This document shows positions 45,153 through 54,298 of a stretch of 64,000 bases of DNA, one piece after another. The DNA lies in the NCBI GenBank assembly GCA_947494975.1, contig CANLXA010000004.1, forward strand, positions 186,001 to 250,000, written 5' to 3'. A program made the translations under genes and the position numbers. The notes beneath the pieces are model-generated. The model worked only from the letters and a program-made list of their open reading frames with translations, searched no databases and was not told the DNA's origin. Source of the DNA: an uncultured Roseicyclus sp. (GTDB taxonomy: Bacteria; Pseudomonadota; Alphaproteobacteria; Rhodobacterales; Rhodobacteraceae). Every line of letters starts with the position of its first letter. Positions within the stretch are counted from its first letter, which is position 1.

Positions 45153-46162
45153 GGCGTCCAGTTGGCAAGCGTATGGGCGATCCGGTAATGTCCGGTTTCT
45201 ATGCCGCGCCAATTGGTGATTGGCCCATGGCTGATGGCGCGGGCTTCCGGATGCTCCGGATCCAGCACACCCAAAGCGGAAAGGATCCGGGTGATGGCTG
45301 CTTCGGATCCGCGTGTGGCGCCATCGGCGATCTTCAGTGCCACGCCGATCTTGTGTTCGGGTACGATGGCGATGAAGACACCCTCCGCCCCCGTCTTGAT
45401 CGCCGCCCGCCCCTTCATGGCGCGCATTAGCCGCGTGCAGGCGCGGCCCTCGCCAGCCACCAGCTCGGGGTGGCGCATCATCGCCTCCCGCAGGCGCACC
45501 ATCGCGGCCTGCCGGATGCCGCCATCCGGCCGTGCGGCGGCAAAGGCGGCCATGGCGCGGGCCAGACCCGACAGGCGGGTTGCGAAATTCGGCGCCGAGC
45601 ATCCGTCGATGGCGTAGTCGGGATTCGCATCATCGGTGACGTCGTCCCACGCCTCCATGATGGCCTGTTGAAGCGGATGGGACATATCAAGGTATTCTGG
45701 TCCGGCGCCGAGATGTTTGGTCAAAGTCAGGAAGCCCGTATGTTTGCCTGAGCAATTGTTGTGCCTTTGATCCGGGCCGGTGTGATGGCAAATCAAGTCG
45801 TCTCGGGCGGGTAGGTCATTGGGCCATTGCACGCCACAGCGTAGGGCGTCTTCGCCCAGATCAAGGTCAGACAGCCAGCGTGTAACCCGGTCTGTATGGA
45901 TCGCAGCACCCTGATGTGAGGCGCAGGCCAGGGCAAGGTGTTCGTCACTCAACCCGAATGCGTCCGCGGCACCGCTGTCCACAAGCGGAAGCGCCTGGAT
46001 CATCTTGGACGACGACCGGGGGAGAATCCGCCCCTCCGCATCGCCCCAGGATGCGATCATCCCATCCCCATGGCGCCAGATCACCACATGTCCGCGATGT
46101 TCGCATTCCAGAATCGGGCCGCGGTGAACCTCGACCAACCGCTCAGCTGCTTTCCCTGCCAT
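45149..46162 (-). CDS. Rhizobium-type (ReAV-like) L-asparaginase
   Basis: A 337-residue enzyme of the asparaginase II family unrelated to the E. coli type. Catalytic features of the serine-lysine/cysteine site are intact: RSSSKMIQ (Ser50, Lys53), NNCSGKH (Cys137, Lys140) and DGCSAPNF (Cys188). These correspond to Ser48/Lys51, Cys135/Lys138 and Cys189 of the characterised Rhizobium etli protein, where the cysteine/lysine site binds a metal. It hydrolyses L-asparagine to aspartate and ammonia. It is convergent with the hybrid kinase gene (4-base overlap). Confidence 0.92.
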   Translation of the reverse strand: MAGKAAERLVEVHRGPILECEHRGHVVIWRHGDGMIASWGDAEGRILPRSSSKMIQALPLVDSGAADAFGLSDEHLALACASHQGAAIHTDRVTRWLSDLDLGEDALRCGVQWPNDLPARDDLICHHTGPDQRHNNCSGKHTGFLTLTKHLGAGPEYLDMSHPLQQAIMEAWDDVTDDANPDYAIDGCSAPNFATRLSGLARAMAAFAAARPDGGIRQAAMVRLREAMMRHPELVAGEGRACTRLMRAMKGRAAIKTGAEGVFIAIVPEHKIGVALKIADGATRGSEAAITRILSALGVLDPEHPEARAISHGPITNWRGIETGHYRIAHTLANWTP

Positions 46163-46336
46163 GATAATTCCGTCCCAATCCCTTCACATCCCGGCGAATT
46201 TCCGCCATCGGGGCTTTTTTCAACGAAGTGTTTAAGCTAGGTTGCCGCCCAATAACGGTCGGACGCCCTTCATTTACATGACCCATAAAACGGGTGCCGA
46301 CCAGAGGCAGAGAAGGGGCTGGAGGCTCTGAAACTC

Positions 46337-46870
46337 ATGAAGACATATCTTGCTGGTATTCTGGCGGGCGCCTTGGCCATTTCCGGGACCGTTGCGTTTG
46401 CCCAGGACGGAGAAGAATCAACGAACCGCGTGAATGCCGAGACCGATTGGTCGGTATTCGTGGAGGATGACCCCACGCAATGCTGGGTCGTGTCGACGCC
46501 GTCGGAGACGGTGAATACCCGCGATGGGCGCGAAGTATCGGTACGGCGCGGCGAAATCCTGATGTTCGTATCGTTCTGGCCAGGCCAGGACCGGCTGGGT
46601 GAGGTGAGCTTCACCGGCGGTTATCCGTTTGCGGATGGATCAACCGTGACCATGGAAATCAGCGGCACGTCGTTCGAATTGTTCACGGAGGGTGAAATGG
46701 CCTGGGCCGCGTCCGCGCAGGATGATGACCGGATCATTACCGCGATGAAGCGCGGCGCCGAAGCTGTTCTGACCGCGCGGTCGAGCCGTGGCACACAGAC
46801 GCAAGACACGTTCAGCCTGCTGGGCTTTACAGCGGCTGTTGAGGATGCCGAGACGCGCTGCGGGAGCTGA
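46337..46870 (+). CDS. Invasion-associated locus B (IalB)-family protein, copy 1
   Basis: A 177-residue exported protein; the signal peptide ends near AFAQD. The mature part has DWSVFVEDDPTQCWVVSTP and ends TRCGS, so the two Cys probably form a disulfide linking the ends of a beta-rich IalB-like domain. The Bartonella namesake affects erythrocyte entry, but in free-living alphaproteobacteria the family is common and its function unknown. GGAGG lies 11 bases upstream. A closely similar gene follows 41 bp downstream. Confidence 0.85.
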   Translation: MKTYLAGILAGALAISGTVAFAQDGEESTNRVNAETDWSVFVEDDPTQCWVVSTPSETVNTRDGREVSVRRGEILMFVSFWPGQDRLGEVSFTGGYPFADGSTVTMEISGTSFELFTEGEMAWAASAQDDDRIITAMKRGAEAVLTARSSRGTQTQDTFSLLGFTAAVEDAETRCGS

Positions 46871-46911
46871 TGCTTCCGTTTCTTGCTTTTACCCCCGGTC
46901 GATGAGGGTCC

Positions 46912-47451
46912 ATGACACGTTATTATGCAGCTCTGCTGACGGCATCCCTGCTGCTTTCCGGCGCAGGTGCCTTTGCTCAAGGTGCGGAAGAATCCACGAA
47001 CCTTGTGAATTCTGAAACCGATTGGTCGGTGTTCGTCGAAGACGATCCGACACAATGCTGGGTCGTCTCGACACCCGCCTCGTGGCAGGCGACACGGGAC
47101 GGGCAGGACGTCACGCAAGACGTGAACCGAGGTGAGATCATGATGTTTGTCACGTTCTGGCCCAGTCAGGATCGGTTGGGTGAAGTCAGCTTCACGGGGG
47201 GCTATCCGTTTGCAGACGGCTCCACGGTTCAGGTGGCAATCGGATCGTCCACCTTCGATCTGTTCACCGAAGGGGAGATGGCCTGGGCCTTATCGGTTCA
47301 GGACGACAATCGCATCATCACCGCGATGAGGGGTGGCGCGGAAGCGGTTCTGACCGCGGAATCAAGCCGCGGCACGCAAACGCAGGACACGTTCAGCCTG
47401 TTGGGCTTCACGGCGGCGGTTGAGGATGCCGAGGTGCGGTGCGGCAGCTAA
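46912..47451 (+). CDS. IalB-family protein, copy 2 (tandem paralog)
   Basis: A 179-residue exported protein very similar to its upstream neighbour: both contain TDWSVFVEDDPTQCWVVSTP, GEVSFTGGYPFADGSTV, LFTEGEMAWA and a C-terminal RCGS. The signal peptide (LLTASLLLSGAGAFAQG) and a two-residue insertion (TQDVNRGEI) differ. GAGGG precedes the ATG. The pair looks like a tandem duplication that has begun to diverge, probably transcribed together. Confidence 0.85.
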   Translation: MTRYYAALLTASLLLSGAGAFAQGAEESTNLVNSETDWSVFVEDDPTQCWVVSTPASWQATRDGQDVTQDVNRGEIMMFVTFWPSQDRLGEVSFTGGYPFADGSTVQVAIGSSTFDLFTEGEMAWALSVQDDNRIITAMRGGAEAVLTAESSRGTQTQDTFSLLGFTAAVEDAEVRCGS

Positions 47452-47496
47452 CAACCTTACGTGAGGGTTAGTCCGGACAGGTGGCCCACCTCGGGT

Positions 47497-47531
47497 TTGC
47501 GTGACCGCGTCTGCTCCTATATGTGACGCGG
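47497..47531 (+). promoter_or_regulatory. Candidate rlmN promoter with overlapping dyad
   Basis: TTGCGT (47497-47502) and TATATG (47518-47523) could serve as -35 and -10 boxes with a short 15-bp spacer. CCGCGTC (47505-47511) and GACGCGG (47525-47531) form a perfect 7-bp inverted repeat bracketing the -10 box. It may be an operator or a leader hairpin; the rlmN ATG lies 21 bp downstream. Confidence 0.35.
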
Positions 47532-47551
47532 GTCTCCCAAGGAACTGAGCC

Positions 47552-48730
47552 ATGATCGCCAACGCCCCTGTTACGCAGGACGTCCATACCATTCCCCGCA
47601 AGCTGCCCGACGGGCCGGTGAACCTGATCGGGCTGACCCGCGACGGCCTGCGCGCCGCGTTGATCGAGGCTGGCACGCCGGAGAAGCAGGCCAAGATGCG
47701 GACCGGGCAGATCTGGCAATGGCTGTATCAGAAGGGCGTCCGTGATTTCGCGGCAATGACGAACCTCAGCAAGGATTACCGCGCGGTGCTGGCCGAGACG
47801 TTTGTGGCCGACGTGCCCAAAGTCGTGACCAAACAGGTCAGCGCCGACGGCACCCGCAAGTATCTGGTTCGGATCGCTGGCGGGCACGAGGTTGAGGTTG
47901 TGTACATCCCCGAGGTTGATCGTGGCACGCTGTGTATCTCAAGCCAGGTCGGTTGCACGCTGACCTGTTCCTTCTGCCACACCGGCACGCAGAAGCTGGT
48001 GCGCAACCTGACCGCCGGTGAGATCATCGGGCAGGTCATGTTGGCCCGCGACGATCTGGACGAATGGACGGCGGTTGGCGAAGGAAGCGACGCGAAGCCC
48101 CGTCTGGTATCGAACATCGTGCTGATGGGCATGGGTGAGCCACTCTACAATTTCGAGAATGTGCGCGACGCGATGAGGATCGCGATGGATCCGGAGGGCA
48201 TCTCGCTCAGCCGCCGCCGGATCACGCTGAGCACGTCCGGCGTTGTGCCGGAGATCGCGCGCACGGCGGAAGAGATCGGCTGCCAGTTGGCCGTCAGCTT
48301 TCACGCGACGACCGATGAGGTGCGCGACAAGCTGGTGCCGATCAACAAGCGCTGGCCGATCGCGGATTTGCTGAACGCGCTACGTGCCTATCCGAAGGCG
48401 TCGAACAGCGAGCGGATCACGTTCGAATACGTGATGCTGAAGGATGTGAATGACAGCGACGAAGACGCCCGGCGGTTGGTGCAGTTGATCAAGGGCATCC
48501 CGGCAAAGATCAACCTGATTCCCTTCAACGAATGGCCCGGCGCGCCCTATGAGCGGTCGGATTGGGAGCGGATCGAACGGTTTGCCGATATCGTGTACAA
48601 GGCGGGTTATGCCTCGCCGATCCGCACGCCGCGGGGTGAGGATATAATGGCCGCTTGTGGTCAGCTGAAATCAGCCACAGAACGCGCGCGGAAGTCGCGC
48701 AAGCAGATCGAGGCAGAGGCCGGGCTGTAG
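47552..48730 (+). CDS. rlmN: 23S rRNA (adenine2503-C2)/tRNA (adenine37-C2) methyltransferase
   Basis: A 392-residue radical-SAM enzyme. The Fe-S motif [11 protein letters not shown] follows the family's CxxxCxxC, and GMGEPLYN is the SAM-binding region. The methyl-carrying Cys is probably the one near the C-terminus in DIMAACGQL. It methylates A2503 of 23S rRNA and A37 of some tRNAs at C2. AAGGA lies before the ATG. Length and motifs are typical. Confidence 0.96.
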   Translation: MIANAPVTQDVHTIPRKLPDGPVNLIGLTRDGLRAALIEAGTPEKQAKMRTGQIWQWLYQKGVRDFAAMTNLSKDYRAVLAETFVADVPKVVTKQVSADGTRKYLVRIAGGHEVEVVYIPEVDRGTLCISSQVGCTLTCSFCHTGTQKLVRNLTAGEIIGQVMLARDDLDEWTAVGEGSDAKPRLVSNIVLMGMGEPLYNFENVRDAMRIAMDPEGISLSRRRITLSTSGVVPEIARTAEEIGCQLAVSFHATTDEVRDKLVPINKRWPIADLLNALRAYPKASNSERITFEYVMLKDVNDSDEDARRLVQLIKGIPAKINLIPFNEWPGAPYERSDWERIERFADIVYKAGYASPIRTPRGEDIMAACGQLKSATERARKSRKQIEAEAGL

Positions 48731-48810
48731 CCGGCGTCGCGTTTTCTTTTTTCAGGGGCGGAACCTATTTGGGCGCCACGCGTTCTGGCGTGCCTCCATT
48801 GCCTTTATGG

Positions 48811-48842
48811 CAAAAGAAAAGGCGCCACCCGAAGGCAGCGCC
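48811..48842 (-). terminator. Rho-independent terminator with UUCG tetraloop
   Basis: On the minus strand GGCGCTGCC-TTCG-GGTGGCGCC forms a 9-bp stem (two G-U pairs) closed by the stable UUCG loop (48821-48842), directly followed by TTTTCTTTT (complement of 48812-48820). It lies 30 bp past the stop of the 61-residue protein gene and should end its transcript. Confidence 0.9.
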
Positions 48843-48871
48843 AATTCAAATCGTTCCACGCGATCCGAAGA

Positions 48872-49057
48872 TCAGTTGTGGTGCAGTGCCAGAACCAGCA
48901 GCAGAACGGCGATGGCGGGCACCAGAATGCCGCCAGCCGAGGAGCCGGTATCTTCAACGATGACAACCGGCTCGATGTGAGCAGGTTCAACGTAGCCGCC
49001 TGCAAATGCGCCAGTGGCGACAACAGACAGAGCAGCAGCGAGAGCAAGTTTCTTCAT
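48872..49057 (-). CDS. Small membrane protein (61 residues)
   Basis: MKKLALAAALSVVATGAFAGG is a signal peptide with a probable cleavage after AFA. A short acidic stretch (residues ~24-40, EPAHIEPVVIVEDTG) follows. The C-terminus is one hydrophobic helix (GGILVPAIAVLLLVLALHHN), leaving almost nothing on the cytosolic side. GGAGG lies 7 bases before the ATG and a strong terminator follows the stop, so this is a genuine short single-gene transcript. Similar tiny proteins are common in Rhodobacteraceae; their function is unknown to me. Confidence 0.8.
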   Translation of the reverse strand: MKKLALAAALSVVATGAFAGGYVEPAHIEPVVIVEDTGSSAGGILVPAIAVLLLVLALHHN

Positions 49058-49348
49058 AATATCCTCCAAGATACGCCCCTTTTGCGCACAATGCACAGGT
49101 TAGGGCACCCAAGACTGTACCTCGTGACAATCTTTAACCGCCAACGCCCTCGGATTGCAATGGGAGTGAATTTGCACCTGCAGCAGGAAATCGGCCGTGT
49201 CGTCAAATAAGCAACACTTCTGGGCAGGTTGGCGTTTGGGGTACGGGATTGTGGCGGAAATCAGTGCCGTTCGCCTTCCGAACGCCACCATCCGATTCGG
49301 GTGATCCGTCTGAAAATCAACGGCTTCGCGACTGATTCTCGCCAAGAC
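49058..49348. other. Intergenic stretch without recognised gene
   Basis: 291 bp between the small membrane protein gene and the L,D-transpeptidase gene. The first ~100 bp must hold the promoter and leader of the small gene, but I see no convincing boxes. An 81-codon minus-strand reading has neither a ribosome site nor protein-like composition. No tRNA-like fold is evident. Confidence 0.5.
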
Positions 49349-49831
49349 CTATGGATAGATCACGATCATGGTTCCATTCTCGACCATCGCGTAGATCTGG
49401 CGCATTTCAGCATTCGTCACGGCGATGCATCCGACCGTCCAATCATCGGTGCGCCGGAACGGGCGGGGAGTGCCATGGATGAAGATGTCGCCGCCCGGGC
49501 TGACGCCGGCCTCCTCCGCGCGGGCGCGGTCTTCTTCATTGGGATAGCTGATGCCGATCGACAGATACCACTCGCTGTTGGGATTGCGGCGGTCGATGAA
49601 ATATTCGCCTTCCGGCGTCCGCCCATCACCTTCACGCTGCTTGTGGCCTTCCGGCGCGAATCCCAACTCGATCTCGTAGGTCTCAAGCACTTCGTCGTTG
49701 TGATAGAGCAGCATGAGCCGCTCTCCCTTGAAGACATCGATCCGCGTTACTTCAGGCCCGTCATACTCGATGAACCGCGAGCATCCGGTGAGGGTTGCGA
49801 TAGCCAGGAGGGCGATGAGAAGAAGGCGCAT
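49349..49831 (-). CDS. L,D-transpeptidase (YkuD) family lipoprotein
   Basis: A 160-residue protein with a lipobox (ATLTGCSRF; Cys17), so it is probably anchored in a membrane facing the periplasm. The catalytic YkuD motif is HGTPRPFRRTDDWTVGCIAVTN (His then SHGC-like TVGC). These enzymes form 3-3 cross-links in peptidoglycan or attach proteins to it. Here the usual Ser before His/Cys is replaced by a TVGCIAV context, seen in the smaller family members. The gene is separated by 62 bp from the SDR gene upstream. Confidence 0.88.
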   Translation of the reverse strand: MRLLLIALLAIATLTGCSRFIEYDGPEVTRIDVFKGERLMLLYHNDEVLETYEIELGFAPEGHKQREGDGRTPEGEYFIDRRNPNSEWYLSIGISYPNEEDRARAEEAGVSPGGDIFIHGTPRPFRRTDDWTVGCIAVTNAEMRQIYAMVENGTMIVIYP

Positions 49832-49893
49832 GATCTGTCCGCTCGATATTTTTCTGCAAGGATATACCGGTTTGCCCCGATGAGGCGAGGGAT

Positions 49894-50757
49894 TTAGCCG
49901 CCCTGTTCAGCGGAAAGAAGCTGAGCCAGGCCACTGCGATAGTCCGGGTGGAGCAGTTGGACGCGCAACTCCTTCTTGATACGTGCATTTGAGACGCGCT
50001 TCGACTCGGCATAGAAGCTGCGCCCCATCGGCGACATGTCAGCCTCGTCAAACGGGATGGCGGGCGGGATCGGCAGGCCAAGCAAGTCCGCGGCATGGGC
50101 GATCACGTCCTGCGGTGGGGCGGGATCATCATCGCACACGTTGTAGGCGGCGCCGGGATTCGGCCGCTGCATCGATGCAATAAGCACCTGCGCGATGTCA
50201 TCCACATGGGTGCGGCTGAACACCTGCCCTTGTTTGATGATCCGCCGCGCCGTGCCGTTGCGCACCTTGGCGAACGGCCCGCGCCCCGGTCCGTAGATCC
50301 CGGCGAGCCGGAAGATATGGATGGGCAGGCCGTTTTTGCCGTGCAGATCCATCCATTCCCCTTCCGCGGCCACCCGCGCGCGGCCCCGGTCGGTCGATGG
50401 TGTCAGCGGCGTATCCTCTGTCACCCAACCACCACCGTGGTCGCCGTACACACCGGTGGTCGACAGGTAGCCGACCCACTCCAGATGATCCGCTTCGGCG
50501 AAGGTATCGCGGAGATGGGCCAGAACCGGATCGCGGCCCTCGTCAGGGCCCGCGGAAATCAGGACGTGGCTCGCGGCGGCGATTGCGTCGCTCAGGTCGC
50601 TTCCGGGGAAAAGCCGCGCCACAATTCCGGCGTCGCGCAGCCGCTCGGCCTTGTCCGCACTTCGCGTTGTTGCGGTGATGGCGCCCGGCGGCATCGGTTG
50701 CATCGCCTCCACCAGCGCGGAGGAGGTATAACCCATGCCGAAAATCAGAAGGTTCAT
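49894..50757 (-). CDS. SDR-family NAD(P)-dependent epimerase-like protein (YeeZ-like)
   Basis: A 287-residue extended-SDR-like protein from ATG 50757. The nucleotide motif is [14 protein letters not shown], a variant GxGxxxS/A of the YeeZ-type group rather than a classical TGxxGxx[14 protein letters not shown] and [14 protein letters not shown] are typical of the family. Its start overlaps the queG stop by ATGA. Substrate unknown. It forms an apparent operon gst-queG-SDR. Confidence 0.85.
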   Translation of the reverse strand: MNLLIFGMGYTSSALVEAMQPMPPGAITATTRSADKAERLRDAGIVARLFPGSDLSDAIAAASHVLISAGPDEGRDPVLAHLRDTFAEADHLEWVGYLSTTGVYGDHGGGWVTEDTPLTPSTDRGRARVAAEGEWMDLHGKNGLPIHIFRLAGIYGPGRGPFAKVRNGTARRIIKQGQVFSRTHVDDIAQVLIASMQRPNPGAAYNVCDDDPAPPQDVIAHAADLLGLPIPPAIPFDEADMSPMGRSFYAESKRVSNARIKKELRVQLLHPDYRSGLAQLLSAEQGG

Positions 50758-51785
50758 GCCAATCTCTCCACGGCCCACCGCGCCGCATCGGCCACCGCTG
50801 GATCTGCGTCCTCTGCCAAGGCCGCTGCGGCGCCTGCCAGCCGGGCCTCACCGGAATTGCCGATGGCATAGAGCACGTTGCGCACGAATCGATCCCGTCC
50901 GATCCGTTTGATCGGAGAACCGGAGAACATGGCGCGAAACCCGGCATCATCCAGCACGACCAGATCCTCCAGCGGCGGGGATTGCAGGCCTGCGCGCGGC
51001 TCGTACCGTATGTCGCGGGCGGTTTGCGCGAACTTGTTCCACGGGCAGATCGCCAGGCAATCGTCACAGCCATAGATCCGGTTGCCCATCTTGGCGCGCA
51101 GATCCGGCGCAACCAGCCCCTTATGCTCGATTGTCAGGTAGGAAATGCAAAGACGCGCATCGAGTTGGAAGGGCGCGGGGAAGGCATCGGTGGGGCAGAT
51201 ATCAAGGCAGGCAGTGCAGCTGCCGCAATGCTCTTCAGCGGCCTCATCCACGGGTAGCTCCAAGGTGGTGAAGATTGCGCCAAGGAACGCCCAATTGCCC
51301 AGATCACGCGCCAGGAGATTGGTATGCTTGCCCTGCCACCCAAGACCCGCCGCCTGTGCCAGCGGCTTTTCCATCACCGGTGCGGTATCTACGAACACCT
51401 TGATCGCCTCCCCTGGCGCTTGGTCCAGCAGCCACCGGCCCACCCGTTTGAGGCGTTTTTTCACCAGGTCGTGGTAATCCCGCCCTTGGGCATAGACGCT
51501 GATCGTAGCACGGTCGCGCCGCGTCAGAGCCTCGAGCGGGTCGCAATCCGGTGTATAAGGTTCTGCCAGCATGATAATGGACCGCGCCTCGGGCCAAAGG
51601 GCCGCAGGATTGCCGCGCCAATGCATACGCTCGGCCATCCAACCCATCTGGCCGTGAAAGCCCGCCTCCACGAACGCGTCCAGCCGCTTGGCCAGGTCGG
51701 GCACGGCATCGGGCCGGCATACGCCCATTTTCGCAAACCCCGCCGCTTGGGCCTCCTGCCACAGCGCGTCCTTTAGATCGCTCAA
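50754..51785 (-). CDS. queG: Epoxyqueuosine reductase
   Basis: A 343-residue enzyme of queuosine tRNA modification, reducing epoxyqueuosine to queuosine with a cobalamin cofactor. I choose the TTG at 51785 ([13 protein letters not shown]), which overlaps the gst stop (TTGA); the longer reading is unsupported. The two ferredoxin-like clusters are [16 protein letters not shown] and [13 protein letters not shown]. The catalytic Asp region ([12 protein letters not shown]) and a C-terminal HEAT-like stretch (~residues 290-343) follow. It is a likely consumer of the B12 brought in by the btu operon. Confidence 0.93.
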   Translation of the reverse strand: MSDLKDALWQEAQAAGFAKMGVCRPDAVPDLAKRLDAFVEAGFHGQMGWMAERMHWRGNPAALWPEARSIIMLAEPYTPDCDPLEALTRRDRATISVYAQGRDYHDLVKKRLKRVGRWLLDQAPGEAIKVFVDTAPVMEKPLAQAAGLGWQGKHTNLLARDLGNWAFLGAIFTTLELPVDEAAEEHCGSCTACLDICPTDAFPAPFQLDARLCISYLTIEHKGLVAPDLRAKMGNRIYGCDDCLAICPWNKFAQTARDIRYEPRAGLQSPPLEDLVVLDDAGFRAMFSGSPIKRIGRDRFVRNVLYAIGNSGEARLAGAAAALAEDADPAVADAARWAVERLA

Positions 51786-52447
51786 AAGTCGAGATTCGCG
51801 TAGTGGGGCGGTTGCGGAAATCCGAAGATCTGATCCGCCAGCACCGACCGGAAGGCCGGGCGAGATTTCATTGTCGCGTACCAATCCTTGACCGGCGCGC
51901 TGAGCGACCAATCCACATCCGATATGTAATCAAGGCACGACAGCTGTGCGGCGGCCGCAAAATCCGCCATCGTCATCCGATCGCCCGCCAGCCAGCGGCG
52001 GTGATCCAGCAGCCAATCCATGTAACGGATGTGAAACTTGATGTTCTGGGCACCGGTTTTTACCGCGCGCCCGTCCGGATACCCGCCCCGCATCAGCTTC
52101 TTGTGGACCCGCTCGTGCACCAGGTTGCTTGTGACGTCGTGATAGAATTTGTCATCGAACCACGCCACAAGCCGTCGCACCTCGGCGCGTTGGGCGGCGT
52201 CGCGGGGCATCAGGGCGGGCTCCGGCACGGTTTCCTCGATATATTCGCAGATCGCGTTGGAATCGCTCAGCGTCATACCGTCGATCTTCAGGACCGGCAC
52301 CTTTCCCGCCGGATTGCGGCGCAGGAACTCCGTGGACGGCTCCCAGTATTTCTCGTCCACCAACTCCACCTCGATCTTCTTCTCCGCAAGGACCAGACGG
52401 ACCTTCCGGCAGAACGGGGAGAGCGCAAAATGGTAAAGGCGATTCAT
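51782..52447 (-). CDS. Glutathione S-transferase family protein
   Basis: A 221-residue protein with a thioredoxin-like N-terminal domain ([23 protein letters not shown]), cis-Pro in [10 protein letters not shown], the Glu/Ser pair in [13 protein letters not shown], and an all-helical C-terminal domain from ~residue 85. The SPFC motif suggests a Cys-type rather than Tyr/Ser-type active site. Substrate unknown. It overlaps queG by four bases. Confidence 0.92.
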   Translation of the reverse strand: MNRLYHFALSPFCRKVRLVLAEKKIEVELVDEKYWEPSTEFLRRNPAGKVPVLKIDGMTLSDSNAICEYIEETVPEPALMPRDAAQRAEVRRLVAWFDDKFYHDVTSNLVHERVHKKLMRGGYPDGRAVKTGAQNIKFHIRYMDWLLDHRRWLAGDRMTMADFAAAAQLSCLDYISDVDWSLSAPVKDWYATMKSRPAFRSVLADQIFGFPQPPHYANLDF

Positions 52448-52498
52448 GGGGCTGCTCGTGTCACTGCCCCATGTCTTTGCAAGGCGCGCACGGAAAAA

Positions 52499-53224
52499 TC
52501 AATTCGCAAAGCACGCGTCGCGTCCATCGGCGCGGATGGTTGCCGCCCCGTCCGCGATGGAGCGGGCACGACGGCTCACGAAATCGGAAGGGGCGCTGGC
52601 GTTGCGGTCGGCGGGATTGGGCAAAACAGCCGCCAGCAGCGCGGCCTGCCGCTGCGTCAGATCGGCGGCAGAGATCCCGAAATGATGCCGTGCGGCGGCT
52701 TCCGCCCCGAAAACACCGGGCGCAAACTCGGCGACGTTCAGGTAAACCTCCAACACGCGCCGCTTGCTCCAGATCAGTTCGACGACCGGTGTGATCGCCG
52801 CCTCCAGTGCTTTGCGAAGCCAGGACCGCCCATGCCACAAAAAGGCGTTCTTCACCGTCTGTTGGCTGATCGTGGATCCGCCCCGCGCCGCGCCAGCGGC
52901 GATGGCGTCGCGGATTGCGGCCATATCGAACCCCCAATGCAGGCAGAAATTGGCGTCCTCCGCCGCCACAACGGCGCGCGCCAGATTGAGTGAGATGTCT
53001 TCCATCGGGACCCAGTCGCGCTCGATCCCGCCAAGCCGCGCCCGCTCCTGCAGTATGTAGGGTGTCGTGGGCACCGGCACGAAGGCATAAGCTACGATCC
53101 AGACCAGCAGCAAAGCCGCCGCGCCAACCGCGCCACGAAACAGCCACCTCCGAAAGGCATGCGCCCATCGGCGGGGGCGAGACACCTTTGCCTTCTTCCG
53201 GGTTGTTGTCTTGCGCTTGGCCAA
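52499..53224 (-). CDS. mtgA: Monofunctional biosynthetic peptidoglycan transglycosylase
   Basis: A 241-residue glycosyltransferase from TTG 53224 (LAKRKTTTRKKAKVS), preceded by GAGAG; a GTG 25 codons upstream is an alternative. A basic cytosolic tail and one transmembrane helix (GAVGAAALLLVWIVAYAF) lead into the GT51 domain, with VVAAEDANFCLHWGFD, ARGGSTISQQTVKNAFLW and KRRVLEVYLNVAEFAPGVFG. It polymerises lipid II without a transpeptidase domain. Divergent from the ureohydrolase gene. Confidence 0.93.
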   Translation of the reverse strand: MAKRKTTTRKKAKVSRPRRWAHAFRRWLFRGAVGAAALLLVWIVAYAFVPVPTTPYILQERARLGGIERDWVPMEDISLNLARAVVAAEDANFCLHWGFDMAAIRDAIAAGAARGGSTISQQTVKNAFLWHGRSWLRKALEAAITPVVELIWSKRRVLEVYLNVAEFAPGVFGAEAAARHHFGISAADLTQRQAALLAAVLPNPADRNASAPSDFVSRRARSIADGAATIRADGRDACFAN

Positions 53225-53337
53225 ACTGCTCTCGCCGTTGTGGTGAATTGTTTTCTCAGACTTATCGCCGCCGGGGGTTCGGGCGCCAGCCCCGCACACA
53301 ACATCCGCTTGAAGACGCGACCCATCCGCCGCACCCT

Positions 53338-54294
53338 ATGACGATGACCCATGGATATGACAGTGGCCGCCTGAACCTGCCCTTTGTCGGCATCTCGACC
53401 TTCGGCAAATACGATTACATACCCGACTGGGGCGCAATCGACGCGGATGTCGCCGTGCTCGGCGCGCCGTTCGATTTCGGCACGCAATGGCGGCCAGGGG
53501 CGCGGTTCGGTCCGCGCGCGATCCGTGAGGCCTCGACGCTGTTCGCATTCGGTCATGCCGGCGCTTATGACCACGAAGATGATGTCACCTATCTCGGGCC
53601 CGGCACCCGGATCGTGGATATGGGGGATGCCGATATCATCCACACGGATACCGAGACCTCGCACGCCAATATCGAGGTTGGCGTCCGGGTTGCGTTGGCG
53701 GCGGGCGCGATACCGGTGGTTCTGGGCGGTGATCACTCGATCAACATCCCCTGCATCCGGGCATTCGCGGAACAGGGTCCGATCCATATCGTGCAGATCG
53801 ATGCGCATCTGGATTTCGTCGATGAACGTCACGGGGTTCGGTATGGCCACGGTAACCCCATGCGCCGCGCGGCGGAGCAGGATCATGTGACTGGCCTGAG
53901 CCAGTTCGGCATTCGCAATGTCAGCTCTACCGCCAAGGAAGGTTATGAGGATGCGCGCCGCTTCGGATCGGACATCCAATCCGTCCGCCAGATCCGGGCG
54001 ATGGGGGCTGAGGCCGCAGCGGCCCGGGTGCCGGAAGACGTGAACCTTTACATCACCATCGACATCGATGCGTTCGATCCGTCCATCGCGCCGGGCACTG
54101 GCACGCCGTCCCATGGCGGGTTTCTCTATTATGAGGTGCTGGAGCTCCTCGCGATCTTGGCCAAGCGAAACCGGATCGTTGGCGTCGATCTGGTGGAAGT
54201 GGCGCCGGATTACGACCGCGATGGGACGACAGCGATTCTGGCGGCGCAGGTGCTTCTGAACCTGATCGGCCGTATCCTTCACGCGCGGGGCTGA
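53338..54294 (+). CDS. speB: Agmatinase-family ureohydrolase
   Basis: A 318-residue binuclear Mn enzyme. I place the start at ATG 53338 (MTMTHGYDSG; ATG 53344 also possible); longer in-frame readings run over mtgA on the other strand. Metal-ligand motifs are GGDHSI, DAHLD and DIDAFDPSIAPGTGTP. Family substrates include agmatine, guanidinobutyrate, guanidinopropionate and guanidine, and sequence alone does not decide between them, so the symbol is provisional. No polyamine genes adjoin. It ends 4 bp before the convergent topoisomerase gene. Confidence 0.88.
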   Translation: MTMTHGYDSGRLNLPFVGISTFGKYDYIPDWGAIDADVAVLGAPFDFGTQWRPGARFGPRAIREASTLFAFGHAGAYDHEDDVTYLGPGTRIVDMGDADIIHTDTETSHANIEVGVRVALAAGAIPVVLGGDHSINIPCIRAFAEQGPIHIVQIDAHLDFVDERHGVRYGHGNPMRRAAEQDHVTGLSQFGIRNVSSTAKEGYEDARRFGSDIQSVRQIRAMGAEAAAARVPEDVNLYITIDIDAFDPSIAPGTGTPSHGGFLYYEVLELLAILAKRNRIVGVDLVEVAPDYDRDGTTAILAAQVLLNLIGRILHARG

Positions 54295-54298
54295 CGCG

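Noticed and set aside
43137-45602. 821-codon open frame on the minus strand
   Set aside because: It is the complement of the hybrid kinase and asparaginase genes. Its His/Arg/Gly-rich translation has no motifs, while both opposite frames carry complete catalytic motifs.
49100-49345. 81-codon minus-strand frame between the small membrane protein and L,D-transpeptidase genes
   Set aside because: No ribosome site, no recognisable composition, and it would occupy the only space for the small gene's promoter.
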